Assembly: GCA_030765045.1 (NCBI GenBank)
Contig: CM060967.1
Span: forward strand, 122,680,412 to 122,744,411
Reading direction: 5' to 3'
DNA: 64,000 bases
Source of the DNA: Tenodera sinensis
Taxonomy: Eukaryota; Arthropoda; Insecta; Mantodea; Mantidae
Both the position numbers and the translations under genes were made by a program. Positions 33,642 to 43,604 of the stretch are shown piece after piece. The first letter of the stretch is position 1. Each line of letters opens with the position of its first letter. Under the pieces are notes generated by a model. The model had not been told where the DNA came from, searched no databases, and worked only from the letters and a program-made list of their open reading frames with translations.

Positions 33642-36637
33642 TAGCGTTTCACTCTTAGAAGACAGTATGGAGTTAAATGGGACATCTCTGTCTCTATCTA
33701 GCGCATACAAGTTGCCATTAGCCGTGTCCTTTTCTACCCTCGCTCTGTTGCCAGATTCCTAATAGCATGGTATAAATATTCATTTGTTATAAATTTCAGG
33801 TTTGAACACATTATCCTATGCAGAATTTTTTTCTCTATCAGGTTATATCCTTTTCAGAGTCATTATACATTTCTATAGGTCCAAATTTCTTCAGAAAACG
33901 TTTTTTTCAATAGAAGTCCGATATTTGCTGTTTCTACACTCATCACGCACTAACTAACAAACTAACTGCTAGAATGCATCTGTATTTTTTTTTAGGTAGA
34001 GTAAACTATAGTGCTACTACCTGCCTACTTTGAATTCTCTATGTTTACCCAGTTAAGTGTTAAAATTTTTTAAATTAAATGTTTTCGGAAAATTTTATAT
34101 ATGTGCACTGCAAAAGTTACGCAGTGTGAAACTTTTTTGTTATTGAGTTTACATCAGGGAACCAGCGAGAACAAATGTTGAGGAAGGTTGGAGAAAGTTT
34201 TTAAAATAAACCAAAAGGCAGTAACCTCTTTCTTTTATCCAGTAAGGCAAACAAAAGGCATTCATCTATTCAGCGTCAGACCTGACACAGAAGATAGTAT
34301 AAGGAGCAGCAGTAGCATTAGTTCGAAAGAAGTCGTGTGTGTAGCTGTGTGGAATCTGTGAGATGTTATTGCGTTATTTGTTTAATATTTTCGTAAATAT
34401 TTGTAGTTATGGAAGGAGAAGCTAGAAAGAGACGAAATATTGGTAAATTAAGAAGTAAGGAACGCCAAATAATTATGAATGTGTTAGATTATTTTCAAGT
34501 AAAATGAGTGTTAGTAAGGCAGTAAAAGAAACAGCTAAGGCTGTCGGGTGTTCAGAAGCAGTAGTGTATAGGATTAAAAAGGAAGTAATGAAAGGACCTC
34601 TAAGAACGCCATTGAAAAAGAAAGCAAAAAGGGTGGGAAAACAAAAAAACGCTAGGTTAACACAATTTGATGGAATAGTGCAAAGTGGAGTGCAGCGAAT
34701 TGTTCATTCTTTATTGTTTGCAAATATTCCACCCACGCTGAATATAATTTTGTCACGGGTCAACAGTGATGAGACCCTACCAAATTTCTCAAGGGCCACT
34801 CTTAGTCGGTTCTTACATGATTTGGGGTTCGAATATGAAAGAAGGGGTAACAAGTGTATATTAATAGAAAGAGATGATATCAGATGGCGACATAAATATC
34901 TAAAAGACATAAGAAGGTTTAGGGACCAGGGGAAATCAATTGTTTATACAGATGAGTCATTTGTAAATTTAGGTCATACAGTGACAAAGGCATGGAGGGA
35001 TACAAAAGTTAGAAGTGCCCGTCAAGCAGCAATTGAAGGACTAAGTACAGGACTCAGGCCACCTCGGGGTCGCGGAGCAAGATTTGCTTTGGTCCATGCC
35101 GGCAATGAACAGGGGTTCGTAAGGAACGCTGAATTGACATTTTTGTGCAAAAAAAATACGGCCGACGCACATGACGAAATGACGGGGGAAATCTATGAAA
35201 AGTGGTTCGCTGAACAGTTGCTCCCAAATAGCACCGAGGGAGCCATTATTGTAATCGGCAATGCAAAATATCACAGTAGAAAGAGTGAGCTTTTGCCTGT
35301 TAATTCATGGAGGAAAAATGATATAATTGGTTGGCTTACTCAGAAAGAGATCCCGTTTGAACCTTATATGCTTAAACGGGAACTTCTGTTCATTGTATCT
35401 CAACATAAAGGGAGATACGATAAATGCATTGTTGATGAAATGGCAAAAACAGCAGGGCGACAAGTTCTTTGTTTGCCTCCATACCATTGTGAACTGAATC
35501 CCATCGAAATGGTATGGTCGCAAGTGAAAAACTATATAAAAATGAATAATACCTCATTTAAACAACCAGAAATGAGATCTTTGATCTCAGAGGCATACAA
35601 ACATGTTACAGTGCAGAATTGGGTGAACTATGTGGACAAAATTAAGAAGGTAGAAAGCGATATGTGGATAGTCGACGAGATCCAAGACGACATAGACGCC
35701 TTTCTGATTAATGTATCATCGTCATCTTCGTCGTCTTCGTCAACAAGAACTGCCCCTTCAGAGTCACCATCATCTGATTTTAATTCACAACAACCCGGTC
35801 CATCAAGATCAATGGGAAATGAAATGGAAGGAATCGCGTCACTATTGGAGGACAAGGAAGTTTAAAGGTAATCAGCATAATTTATTAAAGCTTTTTGTCA
35901 TTTTATTTCTCCATATGTGTTTGATAATACATTTTTATATCTGTAAAAGCGCATTTAGAAGTACTAAGTACTAAAAATACCAAGGAGATATATGAAATGC
36001 GGCTGAAACTTAATGTAGATATTAAGGTAGATATAACGTAGATAGCCTTAAATAGCAGTATACATATTTCACTATTTGGATATGTATAATTCATAAGATG
36101 ACTTGGTAGTGTCATTGACTCAGAAGAATGTCTTTGTCTTTGAACGTGCCTTCGCGATGTGGAGTGTCGAGCCTCTTGGTATGATGGAACACCAGCAGTT
36201 CAAAATTACTGTCTATTTGTTACAATATTATATCGTGTGGTTTTAGGTATACAGATTTAACAGATTTACTTATTGAAAGTATGATCATAATTGCTCCGTT
36301 TGATGCGTTAATATAATATATAGAGATTTAACAGACTTACTTATTGAAAGTATGATCATATTTGCTTTGTTTAATGCGCTAATACTCGTTAGCTGATGCT
36401 ACTTCGCCTAATATTATTTATGGTCCTGGCAACAAAGGATATGTCACGTTTGAAGCAGGGTGAAAAACGTCAGAGGGAGAGAATAAACAATAGTGTTATT
36501 CAGGTTCAGTTGTTTCGATCACATGTCGCAGCTGAGCGGACGAGCGGACGACCTTCAAGGTATACGTGCATATAGTACATGTTGCAACACTGCGCTCCAT
36601 TTAACGTGTACTGTCTTCTAAGGGTGAAACGCGCTTT
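33642..36637 (+). mobile_element. Sailor-like (DD82E-type) IS630-Tc1-mariner element, ~3.0 kb
   Basis: The ends carry an inverted repeat of about 40 bp: left GCGTTTCACTCTTAGAAGAC (33644 on) and right complement GCGTTTCACCCTTAGAAGAC (36632 back), both continuing with GTTAAATGG. TA dinucleotides flank it. It contains one long transposase ORF and sits inside a mariner. Confidence 0.88.
34504..35865 (+). CDS. Sailor-like transposase, intact ORF with catalytic Asp to Gly change
   Basis: 453 codons. The N-terminus has a helix-turn-helix (VKETAKAVGCSEAVVYRIKK). The DDE domain has Asp150 in YTDESFVN, then VIGNAKYHSR where the family has a D before NA-YHS, and Glu335 in LPPYHCELNPIEMVW. The second catalytic residue is therefore Gly252 (codon GGC at 35257-35259, one base from GAC). 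The spacing of 82 residues between positions 252 and 335 fits the DD82E (Sailor) group from memory of that family. The C-terminus is Ser-rich. A short ORF from ATG 34410 (LRSKERQIIMNVLDYFQ) looks like the true N-terminus one frame away, so a frameshift or intron may lie near 34500. Cleavage activity is unlikely; DNA binding could remain. Confidence 0.88.
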   Translation: MSVSKAVKETAKAVGCSEAVVYRIKKEVMKGPLRTPLKKKAKRVGKQKNARLTQFDGIVQSGVQRIVHSLLFANIPPTLNIILSRVNSDETLPNFSRATLSRFLHDLGFEYERRGNKCILIERDDIRWRHKYLKDIRRFRDQGKSIVYTDESFVNLGHTVTKAWRDTKVRSARQAAIEGLSTGLRPPRGRGARFALVHAGNEQGFVRNAELTFLCKKNTADAHDEMTGEIYEKWFAEQLLPNSTEGAIIVIGNAKYHSRKSELLPVNSWRKNDIIGWLTQKEIPFEPYMLKRELLFIVSQHKGRYDKCIVDEMAKTAGRQVLCLPPYHCELNPIEMVWSQVKNYIKMNNTSFKQPEMRSLISEAYKHVTVQNWVNYVDKIKKVESDMWIVDEIQDDIDAFLINVSSSSSSSSSTRTAPSESPSSDFNSQQPGPSRSMGNEMEGIASLLEDKEV

Positions 36638-37894
36638 AGTTTATGTCGGAGCTAATGTCTTACTGCACCAATAACCTCCCTATCATCGACGTAGTGCTTC
36701 CTGCATAGTGCATCCTTCATTGGGCCAAACAGATGAAAGTCAGATACAGCAAGATCCAGGCTGTAGGGTGGTTGAGGAAGAACAGTTTGCTGAAGTTTTG
36801 TGAGCTCCTCTTGGAGAGTTTGTGTGAGGTCTTGTGTTATCATTGAGAAGGAGAAATTTGGTTGCATTTTTGTGTCTATGAACATGCTAAAGTCGTTTCT
36901 TCAATTTCCGTAGAGTAGTACAGTACACTTCAGAGATGATCATTTCACAGTGAGGGAGGACATTGAACAGAATAACCCCTTCAGAGTCCCTGCTGGCGTG
37001 GGGGAGATCAGACAGGTTTGCTTGACCTTGTGATGATGACAAATGCCTTGTCCAATGACTCACCGTGCTTTTATCCACTGCCAGGTCTCTATAGACATTT
37101 TGTGCATGCCTATGAATATCTGTGATGTTCTGGTTTTCCACCAAAAGAAACTCAGTAACTGCTCTCTGTTTGGAAGGCACTTCAGTTGCAGGCACCATTT
37201 TGAAGGCTAGTTATAGTGCTACCATCTATCAGAAAAAATGAAACTATATGAAATTGGAATATTTAAAGTTGTCCCAAACAAAATTCCAAAGATTTTGTAG
37301 AAGTGTTTGAGTCAATCTGTAGACACTTTTAGTTTCACTTAATTTACTTTTTATCTGAAGACATTTCAAAGACCATTGTCTTGATTATCAACGGTTTCTC
37401 TACTGGCTGTTTAAATCACTTTGCATGTTAAGTGGAAAATTCCAAATTTTTTCAACCGAAATTGTCAGAGGAAAGCAATGTGTTGTATTACTTATTGAAT
37501 ACCCCGGAGCTTATGAGAGATGAAAATTAAATTTGACTATTCTGAAAAATCAAATATATGGTGTTTTTCATGTAATCGAAACATCTCATATGTCCATATT
37601 ATGATCTGCAGATACCCTGCTTTACTTCTGGAATCTTGTTTAAAGTGTAAAATTAGTTTTCTTCTTGTTGATTCATCATTTTGCAGTTTGGCTAATTTGT
37701 CAGAGGAGGGACGATGTGTAAGATTGAGGCTGAAATGTCTGAACATATTGTTCTTACAGATATCTGAACTGTTACCATTCTATTATGGTTGTTTCCAATG
37801 TACTCAAAATTTTACATCCCTTACAATGAACAAAAATCAAACATAGCAATAATAGTTAAATAACTTCAGGATTTAAACGTCATAACCAAAGAAG

Positions 37895-38075
37895 TAGAAT
37901 TGGAGCTGAAAAATTCATTGTTACAGTTGGGATTTGAATCACAGACCTTTCGCTTACTAGGCTGGTGTTCTAACCATTAAGCTACTGTGGCAATCTACCA
38001 TTGAATTTTTCAGTTGCAATACTACCTCTCAAACATTGCCCACATATGGCTTGTGTGTTTAAAGACACCAACAGT
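37895..38075. mobile_element. family C SINE pieces in opposite orientations
   Basis: A minus-strand tRNA-like head (37925-38005, B box complement GGATTTGAATC) abuts a plus-strand body (ATTGAATTTTTCAGT to ACACCAACAGTAA) like 39020-39100. Confidence 0.65.
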
Positions 38076-38404
38076 AATATAGTGCCCTACCACACTAGAC
38101 CAATATCTTTTAATAGAAAAGAAGGCTCAGTGAAGTTTTATCTCTGTTCAACTACACATTATTCATGTCACTCATTAACAGACTTTCTTAAAGATAACAG
38201 TAAAAGGAGGAAGGACAACTTTCCCTAAAAAACTCCAAGGATTCACATTCTTTTCTTCCAATGTAGTGTTTTATTACACATTTCAAAACATTAACACATT
38301 TACAGTCTAAAGCGACATGTGACTAATGACCACATCCTGATGAAAGTCTGTCTAACGTCAGATCCTCTTGACGGCACGTGTAAGAGCCAACACCCAAGAC
38401 TGTA

Positions 38405-38445
38405 GAATAAAAACCCTCTGTCTGAATACATCCGGGGGCAGTTGG
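38405..38445 (+). promoter_or_regulatory. TATA and initiator promoter
   Basis: GAATAAAAACC (38405-38415) gives an A+T TATA element about 33 bp before GGCAGTTGG (A at 38440), an arthropod-type initiator. An E-box CACGTG lies upstream near 38377. The spacing to the ATG at 38467 is short (27 nt), as in many insect secretory and cuticle genes. Confidence 0.5.
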
Positions 38446-38466
38446 ACTGACAACGTAGAAGTCAAC

Positions 38467-38509
38467 ATGAACGTCTGGGCAATAATCCTAGCACTCACCT
38501 TTACCATGA
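38467..38509 (+). CDS. orphan signal-peptide exon
   Basis: ATG in a strong insect context (GTCAACATGA) encodes MNVWAIILALTFTM, a hydrophobic signal-peptide core, then ends A|GTAAGT, a near-perfect donor in phase 1. First exons of secreted and cuticular proteins of insects often have exactly this form. I could not find the following exon: no secreted-protein coding stretch with a matching acceptor was seen downstream to 64 kb. It may be a dead duplicate or a nested gene whose later exons I failed to recognise. Confidence 0.5.
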
Positions 38510-38755
38510 GTAAGTAGGTGTATTTTTACCGATACTGCCAGAAGTTAGATCTAAGTGGAGAGAGAAAGCTGACTAAAACAACTGCGTCAAATCTTAGAAT
38601 ATTGTAGAAGATAGATAGGGATCATGATTTAAAAAAGGGAATTTTGTTTTCTAATTTGTAAAATAGTTTTGTTTTAATAATAATTAGATTTAAGTTAAAA
38701 GTGTCTGCATTAATTTATCTAAAACCCGAAACATCAACCCAATTCCCTCCTTGTG

Positions 38756-39125
38756 AAGAGCCTAGCATTATAGTAAGTTTGTTGAAATAAATAAATAATG
38801 ATTACCATTTGAAGGTTATTTAATCCCAGGACATAAAGTACTTATGATAGTAAGTCACCATTGGGGTGACTCTCTGATGTGAGACTGCCTTTGTGATTTA
38901 CCAGGAGAAATACGAATTGGTTGGAGAATTCAATGACACTCTGGCAGGTTGTCACAGTACCTTAATGGTTAAAGCACCTGCCTGGCAAGCAGAGGATCTG
39001 TGGTTTGAATCCCAGAGTGTTACATTGAATTTTTCAGTTCCAATTCTACCTCTCAAACATTGCACCCATACGGCTTGTGTATTTAAAAACACCAACAGTA
39101 AGTTTGTTGGCATAAATAAATAATA
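38756..39125 (+). mobile_element. composite tRNA-derived SINE (family C)
   Basis: Order: a short tail copy (AGTAAGTTTGTTGAAATAAA), a ~155-bp block (GATTACCATTTGAAGG to the GGCAGGTTGTCACAG junction), a tRNA-like head (A box AATGGTTAAAGCACC, B box GGTTTGAATCC), a body, then a full tail (TTTGTTGGCATAAATAAATA). The reverse copy at 14110-14480 has the same order, so the composite is a real unit. Confidence 0.75.
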
Positions 39126-39262
39126 ATCAGTAATCAGATTTGTTTCTAGAACACTATTTGCCACTATGAACATATTAAGTTTTATGTTCAGAAATGCTAT
39201 TCCCCAGCTTTTAATACAATCTGCACCTCAAATTTGGCTTACTAAATTTATTCATAGTAATA

Positions 39263-40559
39263 CCATAGCGGATAGAAGAGAAAGTGTGAGCTCTCCCGCT
39301 AGTTCACTGCATGATCCGTGGTCCCGTGGCAACTGACCGAAACTGCGGCGTGGCGATCGCAGTCGCCTTAAAATGCAGCCGAACTGCCTAGTATGTGATT
39401 CGGAAGTACAGACAATTTTATACGTATGCGTTGTGTGTTGTGAGTAATTAGGTACATAACTTGTGAAATTGCTTCTAATTTTGTGCATAAATGTGTGTGT
39501 TCTTCAAAATGTAAGTTTCAAGCAACATCAATAATTGATTAAAAATACAAACTTGTTTTGTACCCGGGTGTCGTTCAGGATACACAAACTGCTCAGAAGC
39601 TAGACATTTTTTTACTCCTCCTAAAGATAAAAATCTGTTTTACAAATGGGAAAAGTCTATTCCTAGGAAAGACACTAAATTATCTGTTAAATCTAGTATT
39701 TGTGACAAACATTTTCCAGAGGACTTTTTAGTGAAAGTTGATTCATTCGTTGTGCATGGAAAACTAGTTGAAATCCCTAGAATTAAATGGCGGTTAAAGC
39801 CAGGGGCAATTCCCTGTATATTTCCTAATTTACCCAGGTACTTAACTACAGTGCATAAATCCCGAAAATCTCCACAAAACAGACAAAAAATTACTGAAAA
39901 AGCAACATTCAACAATCAGTAAATTACCAGATGCAGGATCCAGTCAACCAGTTCTTATTTCAAACGCGCCGTCCTTCCACAATGAGGAATTCACAGAAAA
40001 CAGTTCTAATTCCTCCAAGGTCACAAACACAAGTGTCAATAATGAAATTTCTACACTGAAGAAAAGAATTAGAAACCTCAATAGAAATTTAGTTAGAACT
40101 AAAATCCTGCTATCTAAAGAGAGGGCTAAATTAAAAATAGTAGAAAAGAAATTCGCTACTAATTGTTGCGAACATAAACGCAATTTAAATTATTTAAGTA
40201 AAAAACAAAAGCTGGTTCTAGATACAATGCTTAAAAAATACATAATTTGCATTATGGTTTAATTTTTCAGCGTAAAATCATGTAAGCAGATATTTCCCAC
40301 TGTTCTTTGTTAATTATAATACCCATTATTGTAAAATACCATCCTATATTATGTGTCAAGGAAAGACGATGTTTCAAAACAGTATTTCCAATATTCCTGC
40401 TTACGATTTTAGGTATTTAAAATGCTAACTGATAATATGAAACCCATTTTCACCATGCATTCGTGAACTAAAGTAAAGCGACCGCAACACCAGTGCCATC
40501 TTGCGAGCGAACCATAGTAACTCCTGAAGAGCTCACACTATCTCTTCTATCCGCTATGG
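39263..40559 (+). mobile_element. THAP-domain transposon, 1297 bp
   Basis: 32-bp terminal inverted repeats with one mismatch (start CCATAGCGGATAGAAGAG; 39263-39294 and 40528-40559) are flanked by a 5-bp direct repeat TAATA (39258-39262 and 40560-40564). It contains a THAP coding remnant but no catalytic domain, so it is a non-autonomous derivative of a THAP-type (P-element-like) transposon. Confidence 0.85.
39542..40262 (+). pseudogene. THAP domain plus coiled coil, frameshifted
   Basis: The frame 39542-39922 encodes a C2CH THAP zinc finger: CFVPGC, RHFFTPPKDKNLFYKWEKS, SSICDKHFPEDF and the AVPTIF-like GAIPCIFP. A one-base shift near 39896 (A-run) brings a stop at 39922; the next frame stays open to 40262 and encodes a coiled coil (EISTLKKRIRNLNRNLVRTK). 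No start codon is in frame at the 5' end; a possible first exon is ATG 39491 with donor GTAAGT at 39511. No RNase H-like nuclease follows. Confidence 0.8.
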
Positions 40560-40629
40560 TAATACTAATTGTTTTATAATTACTATCCAGTAAATGAATT
40601 GGTTGGTTGCTAATCTCAGCACATTGAAG

Positions 40630-40694
40630 TTCTTCCATTTGCCTTCTTGCTTCCCAGCAATTACTTCGGGGAAGCAAGAAGGCAAATGGAAGAA
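40630..40694. repeat. 26-bp perfect hairpin
   Basis: Arms include CTTCCATTTGCCTTCTTGCT and its exact complement, with a ~12-nt loop. The rest of 40565-41208 shows only a faint Penelope-like trace near 40840-40900. Confidence 0.8.
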
Positions 40695-41208
40695 GTGGAA
40701 GCAACCAAGCAAGGAGAAATCTGCAGCTGTCAAATTTTGAAGTGATTCCAAATTATTACCAATAGTTGGTAAAGTGACATTTCAAGTAATGCTCATAGTA
40801 AGGTTGACCAAGGTCAGTCACCATAAGAACGTCATTGAGGTATGACAAAACTATAGTCGGTGTTTCACTAACTTACACCATACATTCAAGATAAGTGAAG
40901 CCTGTGGTTGCTACATTGTTTGTTATACTGGTGGATTATATTTGCTTCATTGTTATTAGGTTCAGGTTTGTATACCAACATTCAATGGTATTTAAGTTGC
41001 TGTGAAATGATGGCAATCATAACACCGTATGGCCCACTTTACTTCCTATATCATCTACAGTGTATTATTTCTTTTTGCCTTGGTCTGCTACTGTTTGTGC
41101 AATTTTTGGTAGCTCAGCTTTTACTTTATTTTCATCAAGAGGTGCATTTCTTTCTTTCAGCTAGTTCACAAGTTGCTGTTTATGCCACAAGCTATTGGGA
41201 TGCTTATA

Positions 41209-41689
41209 CAGGGTGGAAGTGAAATGATCCGTCAGACTTTAACAGTAAATTTCTCATGTTGTGAATAACAAGAAAGTCTAATACCAAAATGTTGAAAAGT
41301 AATCATATTCATAGAAAATCGAATAAACAACAACTTTTTCCTTTGGCGCATTGCAATAGATTCAACAATTTTTGTGTGAATTAAATTTAAAAGAACCCAC
41401 AATTTGTTGCCTTTTTGTTGCAATAAATTGTGGGTTTTTTAAATTTAATTTACACAAAAACCTTTGAATCTATTGAAATACACCAAAGGAAAAAGTTGTC
41501 GTTTATTCATAAGCCATAAATCAAGAACATTCAATCAATAATTCAGCAAGGTGGTGATAAATTTTTTTGATAAAAATATTTTTTACCAGAAAACTAAACT
41601 TTTTAAAATTTTGGTATTAGACTATCTTGTTATTCACAACATGAGAAATTTGCTGTTAAAGTCTGACGGATCATTTCACTTCCACCCTG
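41209..41689. mobile_element. palindromic MITE (481 bp) with TA duplication
   Basis: Starts CAGGGTGGAAGTGAAATGAT and ends with its complement; TA at 41207-41208 and 41690-41691. Pairing continues for about 90 bp, and an inner inverted repeat (CCACAATTTGTTGC and complement region, 41320-41510) makes nearly the whole element a fold-back. It encodes no protein. Confidence 0.9.
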
Positions 41690-41896
41690 TATAGTCTAAC
41701 AGAATGGTATGGGACATTGTCCATAAGAATGAAAGTTATCCAGTATCCCTTCAACCCATTCTTTAAGCTCCTCCCCATTCATCTGATCATGATAATTGTT
41801 TGTGGTGATTCAAATATTAATAAGCCTCATCAGAAAACCCAATATCTCTGCCAATATGCAAAATGATAAGGTGCGTACTTTTGGCAGTCAGATTTT

Positions 41897-42200
41897 TTAA
41901 ACATTTGCAAAGTGCAGAAAAAATGCATCTTTCTTTGACTCTGCAGTAGTGCCTGTCCAAGCCTTTGAAGTATGTCCTTCATTTATCCAGGTTCTGTGTA
42001 AGTAATAAATAGTGTGCCCTTCTGCATTAAATTGCATCACAGGTCTTAGGTAATGTCTTCTCCTAATCACAATGCCTTCCCGATCAATGATCACATTAAT
42101 TTTGTTTCTTTTTGTGAACTGGAACTCATTGTCTTTCAGCAAAGTGTGGAATATGGTTTTGTTAAAATTTTGAAAATCTAGATCGCCGTCCAAGAATATG
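41897..42200 (-). pseudogene. Sailor-like transposase fragment
   Basis: The minus strand encodes RNKINVIIDREGIVIRRRHY and IYYLHRTWINEGHTSKAW, the stretch around the first catalytic residue of the same family as the ORF at 34504-35865. The first Asp is replaced by His (YLHRTW against YTDESF). No other domain remains. Confidence 0.7.
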
Positions 42201-43170
42201 GAAGCCATGGAGCGACAACTAGGAAGACACTGGATAGACAGGACAGAATGGTTTTTGGTAATAAAAATGATGTCTAGTGTAATAGATGATGTAAACATTC
42301 TAAAAAGTGTAACTAATAATTACATGTATACTCGTGAAATGAATAACGGCTACTATCCTCTCCAAGATCCATCTGTGATTCTTGTGACATTACCTGGCAA
42401 AGCCACGAAGCGTATAGGAAAGAATGTGAAACTGCCCAGTTGTTTATGTGAGCTTGTTGCATAAACATGGCTAGACGGTGTGCGTACACTTTGTTCAGAT
42501 GCAATCATATCCCCATGACAGCAACGTCTCATATATCGGCAGGTGTGAGAGATCATCTATTTGTGTTTTATCACTGACTATACTCCAAATTACTGAAAGT
42601 ACATTGCATGGGTTTTGTCCAGCACTGATATTGACCACAGGTAAACCCTCAATTAGATCTTCACATTATCGAAGTAATCTTGCCTCAGAATGCCAATATT
42701 TTGTAAATAGCACATGCAACAATTAGTTGTGTGGTCGTTGCTTTTGTGAGTAATTTCTTCCGTAGTCAAGGGAATCTTTGTTTCCATACACTATTGGGCT
42801 GTTGTATTACATTTTTGGTGGATTTATGAGCTCTATTGCTTATGAAATGAAGGGCACAAATTATAATACTGAACTGTAAATTATTGCACAAATGTAGCTC
42901 AAGTTGTTATATTTTATGTTTTGATTTTTGAAGCATAGAGTTGCATAAATTGAACGTTAATATATTATATGAGTAATCTATTGGTATATTAGCTAATGTA
43001 GACATCTAAGCTCTTAAAAGTTGAAAATGTCAACTGTAGTACTATTACAATAATAAATATATAATTAAAATGAGATGGTGCTTTTATTGTAGAATCTCTT
43101 GCTACTGCACATTTTCTCCCCCCCCCCCCCCTCCTCCCACACACATATATTGTTCTAATGGTAGGTAAGT
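42201..43170. other. intronic sequence, nothing recognised
   Basis: AT-rich; the short open frames have no recognisable content. Confidence 0.4.
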
Positions 43171-43179
43171 ATTCATCTG

Positions 43180-43530
43180 GAGATTACTCTTGTTCTGCAG
43201 GGGCTCTCACATGATCCAGGATGGGAGTTTGAAGGTAGGAAAGCTAAGAGTAACCACTGTCCCCAAGCAGAATTACATGGACACTTTCATCAATAAATTT
43301 CTGACAAATAGTTTTAAAAAATTCTACTTTCATGAGTTGGTCATGGCCAAGTTGAAACAATGTCCATGATTTCCATTTAGGACCCACAAACCAGCCGAAC
43401 ATTCAGACATCCAACCCTTTTCTATTCCTGCACAAGTCTGCAAACTGTCCTCCAGAACATTGGAATAGGAGTGCAGTCTATTACACCTGAAAAAATTTAG
43501 AAATAATTTATAGTCAATCAAACTATGAAC
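43180..43530 (-). pseudogene. PIF/Harbinger transposase fragment
   Basis: Minus-strand pieces in shifting frames: GVIDCTPIP, RVGCLNVRLVCG, MEIMDIVSTWP and VILLGDSGY match, in order, the core of HARBI1-type nucleases (the IDCTHIPI, NVQAVC, DIVARWPGS and LLGDSGY motifs). In-frame stops show it is dead. Confidence 0.7.
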
Positions 43531-43604
43531 AAATGAAAATGCAGTATTTGGAATTACTATTGGAATACTTTCACTTTCCACTTTATTTAATGAACTTGCT
43601 TTAT

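Larger units (their letters stand above)
33446..37505 (-). mobile_element. mariner split by a Sailor-like element
   Basis: Left terminus near 33446-33480 (TTAAGTAATGCAACACATT) and right terminus 37474-37505 (complement TTCAATAAGTAATACAACAC) are the two ends of one mariner of the same family as 21337-21893. The body is interrupted from about 33642 to 36637; the flanks rejoin in sequence when compared with 21500-21560. On the minus strand the right part encodes the N-terminus from ATG 37198 (MVPATEVPSKQRAVTEFLL, VDKSTVSHWTRHL), then jumps by internal deletion from LSDLPHA to SEGVILFNVLPH, losing the first catalytic Asp. This copy is inactive. Confidence 0.88.
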
